A stretch of DNA of 10,151 nt from positions 1 to 10,151 of the forward strand of contig CAMWUB010000033.1 of NCBI GenBank assembly GCA_947177345.1. The letters are read 5' to 3'. The translations under genes and the position numbers were made by a program. The notes below the pieces were generated by a model. That model worked only from the letters and a program-made list of their open reading frames with translations, did not search any database and was not told the DNA's origin. The DNA comes from an uncultured Ruminococcus sp. GTDB taxonomy: Bacteria; Bacillota; Clostridia; Oscillospirales; Ruminococcaceae. Shown piece after piece: positions 1 through 5,108 of this stretch (positions within the stretch are counted from its first letter, which is position 1; each line of letters starts with the position of its first letter).

Positions 1-16
1 GTCTGCTCTTTTTTTA
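1..16 (+). other. T-tract at the window edge, possible tail of an upstream terminator
   Basis: The window opens with GTCTGCTC followed by a run of T. This could be the 3' side and U-tract of an intrinsic terminator for a gene to the left, but the stem lies outside the window, so it cannot be confirmed. Confidence 0.2.
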
Positions 17-41
17 TTTGTCCGGAAATATTAAAAATATT

Positions 42-71
42 CTCACATTTTCGTATAAAATATCATATAAT
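42..71 (+). promoter_or_regulatory. Probable SigA promoter for the Se/S carrier-desulfurase pair
   Basis: A perfect -10 hexamer TATAAT lies at 66-71. A weak -35 candidate CTCACA (42-47, four of six matches to TTGACA) is spaced 18 bases from it. Transcription would start near 78, giving a leader of about 45 bases before the TTG start at 124. The -10 box is convincing, the -35 box is not. Confidence 0.45.
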
Positions 72-123
72 AAAGTGTATCACAAATTCCTCTGTAGGTG
101 CAGACTATTTAGGGGGAATCTTT

Positions 124-345
124 TTGAAAAAATGTATTATTACAATGCCCTCTTACACCTATGTTATTAAAGGTGAAAAGCTCCTGAAATCAAGAGGGTA
201 TCCATGCGAAATAAGAAGAAATGATGCCACTTCAAAGGACGGCTGTGGTTATTCACTGCACGTTTTCAGCGACTGCCGGAATGCCGTCTCAATACTTGAA
301 AGATATTCCGTTCCGTATACTACAAAGGAATACGGAGGTGTATAA
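124..345 (+). CDS. Small Se/S carrier-like protein (DUF3343 family)
   Basis: This 73-residue protein matches in size and layout the DUF3343 / putative Se/S carrier-like family. In that family a Cys-Gly pair in the middle of the chain is thought to carry activated selenium or sulfur. Here the pair is C41-G42 in the stretch DGCGYSLHV, and other cysteines are C4, C28 and C51. The N-terminal half has the expected pattern of a short strand, then a helix (VIKGEKLLKSRG), then a strand (YPCEIRR). The start is TTG: AGGGGGAA at 111-118 is well spaced from it, and the next Met (residue 8) would remove the first strand. The stop codon touches the ATG of the following desulfurase, and the desulfurase ribosome binding site lies inside the last codons of this gene, so the two are translationally coupled. 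The family call rests on memory of its features. The carrier role is inferred and the partner protein is suggested by position only. Confidence 0.72.
   Translation: MKKCIITMPSYTYVIKGEKLLKSRGYPCEIRRNDATSKDGCGYSLHVFSDCRNAVSILERYSVPYTTKEYGGV
334..339 (+). promoter_or_regulatory. Ribosome binding site of the desulfurase, inside the preceding gene
   Basis: GGAGGT lies six bases before the ATG at 346 and at the same time codes for the C-terminal Gly-Gly of the Se/S-carrier-like protein. This supports translational coupling of the two genes. Confidence 0.7.
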
Positions 346-1506
346 ATGATTATAAACTTCGATAACGCCGCCACTACTTTCCCTAAACCCGAAACCGTCA
401 GGAAAACCGCTCTTAACGCTATCGAAAACTTCGGCGGAAATGCCGGTAGAGGTGGTCACGCACTCGCCATGAAGACTTCAGAAGCTATATTTTCTTCCCG
501 TCAGACTATAGCCGATTTCTTTGGTGCAGAACCTGAAAATGTCGTCTTCACAATGAACTGTACACAGGCTATCAATATGGCTGTACAAGGTATAATGTCC
601 GGTGGCGGACACGTTATTATAAGCGGTATGGAACACAATTCCGTAGCACGTCCGACGGCGGAACTCGCCCGCAATAAAAAAATAACACTTTCTGTAGCAC
701 AGGTCTACCCTGATGACCGCCGGACTATTGAAAGTTTCCGTTCACTTATCCACAAGGATACAAAAGCAATAGTATGTACTCTTGCCAGTAACGTGACCGG
801 ACAGATTTTACCATACAAGGAAATCGCACAGATTTGTAATGAAAAAAATATCTGTTTTATCGCCGACGGTGCTCAGGCTTGCGGAATACTCGATATAAAA
901 ATGTGTGACGGTATAAATATTCTGTGTACCGCCGGTCATAAGGGACTTTACGGCATAACCGGAACAGGTCTTCTTGTATCGGACGGAAAATATAAAATCA
1001 AACCTATAATTCAGGGTGGTACTGGAAGTGCTTCGTCAAGCCTGTATCAGCCGGATTTTCTGCCGGATAGTCTCGAAAGCGGTACACTGAATGTAACCGG
1101 AGCAATGACAATCAAAGCCGGTATTGAATTTATACAGAAAACAGGTATGAAAAAAATTTTCACCCATGAAGAGAGAATCTGCCGGACTTTTATAAACGCT
1201 TTACGCAAAAACAAGGATATAATTATTTACAGAAATCCGGAATCTTCATATGTTCCTATAGTATCATTCAACGTAAAAGGCGTAATGCCTGAAAAAGTTG
1301 CTGAAAAACTCGCCGGATACGGTTACTGTCTAAGAGCAGGCTATCACTGTTCTGCACTGGCACATACTCAATTAGGCACGGAAAACGGTACAGTACGTTT
1401 TGCACCGTCTGTTTTCAGCCGTGAAAGTGATACTGTTAAACTCGCTGAACTTATCAGAATTGTGACAGTTTCAGAAAAATCACACAAAACTATTGAAATT
1501 ATCTGA
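346..1506 (+). CDS. Cysteine desulfurase family protein (class V aminotransferase, PLP-dependent)
   Basis: This 386-residue fold type I PLP enzyme belongs to the class V aminotransferases, of the clostridial subfamily that opens with INFDNAATTFPKP. The PLP site is complete: H97 in GMEHNSV stacks on the cofactor, D174 and Q177 in ADGAQA contact the pyridine ring, and K199 in TAGHKGLYG forms the Schiff base. The catalytic cysteine of desulfurases is C335 in RAGYHCSALAH. The expected substrate is L-cysteine or L-selenocysteine, giving alanine plus a persulfide or selenide on C335. Length is normal for the family. The gene directly follows, without a gap, a small protein with a Cys-Gly carrier motif, which suggests that this protein accepts the sulfur or selenium. 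No IscU/SufU scaffold, IscR or selD is in view, so an Fe-S cluster role is not indicated. The general class is secure. The true substrate and acceptor are inferred. Confidence 0.9.
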   Translation: MIINFDNAATTFPKPETVRKTALNAIENFGGNAGRGGHALAMKTSEAIFSSRQTIADFFGAEPENVVFTMNCTQAINMAVQGIMSGGGHVIISGMEHNSVARPTAELARNKKITLSVAQVYPDDRRTIESFRSLIHKDTKAIVCTLASNVTGQILPYKEIAQICNEKNICFIADGAQACGILDIKMCDGINILCTAGHKGLYGITGTGLLVSDGKYKIKPIIQGGTGSASSSLYQPDFLPDSLESGTLNVTGAMTIKAGIEFIQKTGMKKIFTHEERICRTFINALRKNKDIIIYRNPESSYVPIVSFNVKGVMPEKVAEKLAGYGYCLRAGYHCSALAHTQLGTENGTVRFAPSVFSRESDTVKLAELIRIVTVSEKSHKTIEII

Positions 1507-1520
1507 ATTTGTGGTACAAT
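1493..1520 (+). promoter_or_regulatory. Extended -10 promoter for cdaA
   Basis: TTGAAA (1493-1498, inside the end of the desulfurase gene) and TACAAT (1515-1520) are 16 bases apart. A TG at 1512-1513 sits one base before the -10 hexamer, as in extended -10 promoters. Transcription would start near 1527, leaving a leader of about 73 bases before the cdaA ATG. Confidence 0.6.
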
Positions 1521-1530
1521 AATAATATAG

Positions 1531-1542
1531 GTATGCACATAC
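1531..1542. repeat. Short inverted repeat just after the predicted cdaA transcription start
   Basis: GTATG and CATAC are separated by CA, giving a 12-bp near-palindrome a few bases after the predicted start of transcription. The position is suitable for an operator, but the arms are only 5 bp and could arise by chance. Confidence 0.2.
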
Positions 1543-1552
1543 AGAAATCTAC

Positions 1553-1569
1553 AGAGGGCTATGCCCTCT
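1553..1569 (+). terminator. 7-bp GC-rich hairpin in the gap before cdaA
   Basis: AGAGGGC (1553-1559) pairs perfectly with GCCCTCT (1563-1569) around a TAT loop, followed only by TTAC, a weak U-tract. It lies 47 bases after the desulfurase stop and about 26 bases after the predicted cdaA transcription start. It may be a weak terminator for the upstream pair or a hairpin in the cdaA leader that tunes expression. Confidence 0.4.
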
Positions 1570-1585
1570 TTACATAACTATAAAC

Positions 1586-1594
1586 AAGGAGGTG
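1586..1594 (+). promoter_or_regulatory. Strong ribosome binding site that fixes the cdaA start at 1600
   Basis: AAGGAGGTG ends five bases before the ATG at 1600. An in-frame ATG at 1561 sits inside the hairpin loop with no well-spaced ribosome binding site, and it would add 13 residues (MPSLHNYKQGGGL) that are not membrane-like. The start at 1600 is therefore preferred. Confidence 0.8.
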
Positions 1595-1599
1595 GGCTT

Positions 1600-2451
1600 A
1601 TGAAATTCCATGATATAACAGATGCTTTTCTTAGTATTCTTAGTACTCTCGAATTTAAAGATTTTATTGATATGGGTATTCTTGCATACATAATATATAT
1701 AGCCCTTAAACTTATACGTGAAACAAGAGCCGGTCAGCTGGTAAAGGGAATTATGTTTCTTGTGGGAGCTTATTTTATAAGTAAATTCCTTAAACTCAAA
1801 GTAATTGAATACCTGCTAAAAGGTACACTGGATATAGGTCTGATAGCAATGATTATACTTTTTCAACCAGAGTTACGCCGTGCATTAGAAAAATTCGGAC
1901 GTACCAAACTCGATATATTAAATTTCAGTTTCGGACAAGGTTCGGACAGCCTCACGAAAAAATGGGAATCCGCTATTGAGGCTATATGTGATTCATGCGT
2001 TGAATTATCCGCAACCTGTACCGGTGCATTGATAGTAGTAGAAAGACAAGTCAAATTAGGTGAACAGATTGAAACAGGTACTATTATGAACGCTCTGCCA
2101 AGTAAGGAAGTTTTCGGTAATATATTCTATCCTAAAACTCCGCTACATGACGGTGCTGTAATAATGCGTGACGGTATCATATTAGCGGCGGCGTGTTTTC
2201 TTCCGAAACCTCAGAACGATGCCATCATAAATAAAAAACTTGGTTCTCGACATCGTGCAGCAATAGGTATGAGCGAAAATTCAGACGCTGTAATAATAGT
2301 CGTTTCTGAAGAAACCGGTCAGATTTCCGTTGCTATGAACGGCGTTCTGACCCGTGACTATACCCGTGAAAAACTTAAAAATCTTCTCTATCAGACAGTT
2401 ACCGATAATAAAAACCACTCGGACAATGAAAGGAGTAAGACCGAAAAATGA
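1600..2451 (+). CDS. cdaA: Diadenylate cyclase CdaA (c-di-AMP synthase, membrane-bound)
   Basis: This is a 283-residue protein from the ATG at 1600, close to the usual CdaA length of about 270. It makes cyclic di-AMP from two ATP. The N-terminal third holds three hydrophobic membrane segments (around MGILAYIIYIALKLI, GIMFLVGAYFISKFL and LDIGLIAMIILF), followed by the family signature FQPELRRALEKFG. The cytoplasmic DisA_N cyclase domain has both catalytic motifs: D184-G185-A186 in PLHDGAVIM and R217-H218-R219 in GSRHRAAIG. Its stop overlaps the start of cdaR in ATGA, so the two are translationally coupled, as in other Firmicutes where CdaR binds and modulates CdaA. It has its own promoter at 1493-1520. 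No c-di-AMP (ydaO) riboswitch fits in the short leader. The identification is secure. The start choice rests on the ribosome binding site. Confidence 0.95.
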   Translation: MKFHDITDAFLSILSTLEFKDFIDMGILAYIIYIALKLIRETRAGQLVKGIMFLVGAYFISKFLKLKVIEYLLKGTLDIGLIAMIILFQPELRRALEKFGRTKLDILNFSFGQGSDSLTKKWESAIEAICDSCVELSATCTGALIVVERQVKLGEQIETGTIMNALPSKEVFGNIFYPKTPLHDGAVIMRDGIILAAACFLPKPQNDAIINKKLGSRHRAAIGMSENSDAVIIVVSEETGQISVAMNGVLTRDYTREKLKNLLYQTVTDNKNHSDNERSKTEK

Positions 2452-3815
2452 AATTTAATGATACTATACGTGAAATTTTTCACCGGAAAAGTCAGACAAA
2501 TTTTTCACTTGCTATATACTCCGTAATAATAGCGATACTGGTATGGTTTTCTGTATCGCTTACGCTTTATCCGTCTGTGCCGAAAACTATAGAAAAAGTA
2601 TCACTCGATTTAGCTATAGGAAGTACCGCCACATCTGACAGTACTTTAAGTGTAATTTCATGTAATACACAGGACGTAAAAGTAAAAGTAATCGGAAGCC
2701 GTACACAAATAGCTAACATAGACAGCGATACAATTTCAGCGTATGTAGATACGGATAATGTTTATTCAACCGGAAGAAAAAATCTTCCTATAAAAGTAAA
2801 AAGTAAAAACGGTATAGAATTTGAAGTATCATCTATAGAACCCTCAACGGCTGAAGTAGTCTTTGATAAATACGAATCTGTACAGTTTCCGGTACAGCCG
2901 AAAGTTCCGAATGTCAAATTCGACGGCAATAAAACTCTTAATTCAAATGAGTTTTCATGCGAACCGAATATTGTTACTATAACAGGACCTTCCTCGCAGA
3001 TAAAGAAAATAAGTAATGTATATGCGGTGTCAAACCGTGAAATGACTCTTGATTCCTCACACGCACTGAGCAGTGACGAAATCCAGCTTTTTTCGGAAGA
3101 CAATACTATTATTGACCAGTCGTCAATGACTTTCGATACAACCAATTTCCTTATAAATATACCTGTCCTGACCGTAAAGGAAGTAGGCGTATATGTCCAG
3201 ATTATGAACGCTCCGCCAAGTTTTGACCAGAATGCACTTAATTTAAAGGTATCTACCGACAAGATAAAAATTGCTTCCAAAAACAGTCAGACAGAAATTC
3301 CGGACAAACTGGAAATAGGTAAAATTTCCCTCAGCGATATAACACTTGATTTTTCAAAGACTTTTAATTTAAGTGATGTGCTTGAACCTCAGAACTGTAT
3401 AAATATGTCTGATACAACAAGTATAACCGTTTCTATAGATTCAGAAAACATAACCACAAAATCAATCACCCTTGACCAGAGCAGAGTTAATATAAGCAAC
3501 GCTCCGGATGAATACGATTACAGTGTTATAACACAGAATCTTAATCTTGAAATTGCCGGTGATGCCGAAACGTTAGAAAAAGTAACTCCGAACGATATTG
3601 TTGCAGATGTAAACCTGCTCAATGCAAGTATTACTGAAGACCAGTTCACATATGATGTAATATTCTCGTGTCCTAAATATGATAATATATGGGCGATAAC
3701 GAATTATAAGGTATCAATACAGCGTACACCTAAGGAAACTACTACTACTTTAAATAATACTATTGAACTTACACAGACAACAACAGCAGAAACTCCGGCA
3801 CTTGACACAGAATAA
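2448..3815 (+). CDS. cdaR: CdaA regulatory protein CdaR (YbbR-domain protein)
   Basis: This 455-residue protein has a short cytoplasmic N-terminus, one membrane segment at about residues 20-41 (LAIYSVIIAILVWFSVSLTL) and a large extracytoplasmic part. That part reads as four YbbR-like beta repeats at roughly 49-139, 144-230, 240-332 and 337-427. Recurring signs are the KVKVIGSRTQIANI / VTITGPSSQIKKI type of strand, and the phrase IEPSTAEVVFDKYESVQFPV that links repeat 1 to repeat 2. The family regulates the adjacent cyclase through the membrane. The last 25 residues are Thr-rich and look like a disordered tail. AAAGGAG at 2429-2435 and the four-base overlap with cdaA support the start and the coupling. 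The usual next gene, glmM, is absent. The last codons (Leu-Asp-Thr) contain the TTGACA box of the next gene's promoter. Family and context are secure. Repeat borders are approximate. Confidence 0.9.
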   Translation: MKFNDTIREIFHRKSQTNFSLAIYSVIIAILVWFSVSLTLYPSVPKTIEKVSLDLAIGSTATSDSTLSVISCNTQDVKVKVIGSRTQIANIDSDTISAYVDTDNVYSTGRKNLPIKVKSKNGIEFEVSSIEPSTAEVVFDKYESVQFPVQPKVPNVKFDGNKTLNSNEFSCEPNIVTITGPSSQIKKISNVYAVSNREMTLDSSHALSSDEIQLFSEDNTIIDQSSMTFDTTNFLINIPVLTVKEVGVYVQIMNAPPSFDQNALNLKVSTDKIKIASKNSQTEIPDKLEIGKISLSDITLDFSKTFNLSDVLEPQNCINMSDTTSITVSIDSENITTKSITLDQSRVNISNAPDEYDYSVITQNLNLEIAGDAETLEKVTPNDIVADVNLLNASITEDQFTYDVIFSCPKYDNIWAITNYKVSIQRTPKETTTTLNNTIELTQTTTAETPALDTE

Positions 3816-3830
3816 ATAATATGTTATAAT
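3802..3830 (+). promoter_or_regulatory. Consensus SigA promoter for the TraB/GumN lipoprotein gene
   Basis: TTGACA (3802-3807) and TATAAT (3825-3830) are exact consensus boxes with the optimal 17-base spacer, and a TG at 3822-3823 adds an extended -10. The -35 box is within the final codons of cdaR. Transcription should start near 3837. This is the best promoter match in the window and implies strong expression unless repressed. Confidence 0.85.
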
Positions 3831-3835
3831 ATTAA

Positions 3836-3849
3836 CTGTAAATTTACAG
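3836..3849. promoter_or_regulatory. 14-bp perfect palindrome at the transcription start, candidate operator
   Basis: CTGTAAATTTACAG is identical to its reverse complement and covers about +1 to +13 of the consensus promoter at 3802-3830. A dimeric repressor bound here would block initiation or clearance. The palindrome has no room for a good RNA loop, so a DNA-binding role is more likely than a hairpin. No regulator family could be assigned with confidence. Confidence 0.5.
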
Positions 3850-3868
3850 AAAGAAAGGTTACAAAAAA

Positions 3869-5065
3869 ATGAAATCCATAAAAATTTTATGTGTATTTAT
3901 TACCGCTTTTCTATGCGTGACCGCTGTTTCATGTGGCGATACACAGGAAGAATCAACAGAAAATTCAGGTACTTCAGTATCGGAAACTGAATCGGAAACT
4001 GAAACACAAACAGAATCCGATACACAACTGGAAGAAATTCAGGAAGAAGAAACTCGGGCTGAAACTTCTGCAATTCCTGAAGAAACAAAACCGGAAGAAA
4101 CTTCCGAAACTGAAAGTATATCGGAATCAGAACCCGATACACAAGCAGATAATACAGGAAATGTTTCCGCATACGGTACAACCGCTGATATTAAAGAATA
4201 TATAAAAACTACAGAAATAAAGCCTCCGTTATGGAAAGTAACTGACCCTGAAACACAAAATGAACTGTATGTAATGGGAACTATCCACGTTGTACCGTCC
4301 GGTTTTGACGGTCTGCCGGATTACGTCAAGGATATTTACGAAAATTCCGACGGTATCGCCGTTGAATACGATACCTCACAGCTTATGAGCGACATAAGGG
4401 CATTGATAGCATATCAGCAGATGTTCATATATGAAGACGGTTCAACAATTCAGGAACACATTTCAGATGAAACATATCAGAAAGCTAAGGAATATTTCGA
4501 CAGTATAGGTGCTTATTCTGAAGAACTCGACTATTTTTCCGCAGGTTACTGGAATAATCAGCTTGAAAATCTTATGATATTACGCCTTGAAAATCTGAGT
4601 ACAGACGGTATAGATTCACAGGCTATTGCACTCGCACAGAAAGACGGTAAAGAAGTAGTAAGCATTGAAACTCTTGAAACTCAGAAAAATGCCCTCGACG
4701 GTATGAGCGACGAACTCGTTGATTACGTCATGAATGAAATGCTTGACGATATAGATGATATAGACAATTATGCAGAAGAACTCGCTGAACTTTATGACTT
4801 ATGGGCATCAGGTGATGTTGACCCCATGTTATCGGAAGAACTTGACGACATGGAAGAACTTCCGGAAGAACTCAAAGACGATTACGAAAACTACATGGAC
4901 GTTATGCTTTTCAACAGAAATAAGGGTATGGCGGAAAAAGCCTCTGAATTTCTGAAAGACGGTAAAAATTATCTGTTTATGGTAGGCTCTGCACATTATG
5001 CCGGTGAAAATGGTGTTGATGATATTCTTTCCGGTATGGGCTATACTGTAGAAAAAATCCAGTAA
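3869..5065 (+). CDS. TraB/GumN (TIKI-like) family lipoprotein
   Basis: This 398-residue exported protein starts with a signal peptide (KSIKILCVFITAFLCVTAVSC). C22 follows A-V-S, an acceptable if not ideal lipobox, so it is probably lipid-anchored on the outer face of the membrane. Residues 23 to about 100 form a disordered acidic Glu/Thr/Ser-rich spacer with short SETE repeats. The TraB/GumN domain runs from about 119 to the end and has both family GxxH motifs: G137-T-I-H140 in VMGTIHVVP and G373-S-A-H376 in VGSAHYAGENGV. It also has E166 in GIAVEYD and the SIETLETQ segment. In TIKI proteins these residues form a metal-dependent protease site. Bacterial members are largely uncharacterised, so protease activity is an inference. 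AGAAAGG at 3852-3858 serves ATG 3869. The gene occupies the place where glmM often follows cdaR, but has its own consensus promoter and shares a terminator with the convergent gene. Confidence 0.85.
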   Translation: MKSIKILCVFITAFLCVTAVSCGDTQEESTENSGTSVSETESETETQTESDTQLEEIQEEETRAETSAIPEETKPEETSETESISESEPDTQADNTGNVSAYGTTADIKEYIKTTEIKPPLWKVTDPETQNELYVMGTIHVVPSGFDGLPDYVKDIYENSDGIAVEYDTSQLMSDIRALIAYQQMFIYEDGSTIQEHISDETYQKAKEYFDSIGAYSEELDYFSAGYWNNQLENLMILRLENLSTDGIDSQAIALAQKDGKEVVSIETLETQKNALDGMSDELVDYVMNEMLDDIDDIDNYAEELAELYDLWASGDVDPMLSEELDDMEELPEELKDDYENYMDVMLFNRNKGMAEKASEFLKDGKNYLFMVGSAHYAGENGVDDILSGMGYTVEKIQ

Positions 5066-5072
5066 AAAATAT

Positions 5073-5103
5073 TACGGGAACTGCATAAAAAACAGTTCCC
5101 GTA
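5073..5103. terminator. Bidirectional intrinsic terminator between convergent genes
   Basis: TACGGGAACTG (5073-5083) pairs perfectly with CAGTTCCCGTA (5093-5103) around a nine-base A-rich loop. The right side is followed by TTTTATT, and the left side is preceded by AAAAAATAT, which reads as U-rich on the other strand. It therefore can end both the lipoprotein transcript (+) and the carboxypeptidase transcript (-, stop at 5109). Confidence 0.9.
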
Positions 5104-5108
5104 TTTTA

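Noticed and set aside
1561..1599. Longer cdaA starting at the ATG at 1561
   Set aside because: That ATG is in the loop of a GC-rich hairpin with no properly spaced ribosome binding site. The ATG at 1600 has AAGGAGGTG and matches the family length.
1507..1599. c-di-AMP riboswitch in the cdaA leader
   Set aside because: The leader is under 100 bases and shows only one small hairpin, without the multi-helix fold that this riboswitch needs.
2762..3280. A 172-codon frame antisense to cdaR
   Set aside because: It lies wholly within cdaR on the opposite strand, has no ribosome binding site and no family resemblance.
3900..4205. Overlapping open frames on both strands in the Glu/Thr-rich part of the lipoprotein gene
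   Set aside because: The low-complexity GAA/ACT codon content keeps other frames open. The products are Lys/Gln- or Phe/Leu-rich nonsense, while the true frame has a signal peptide and the TraB domain.
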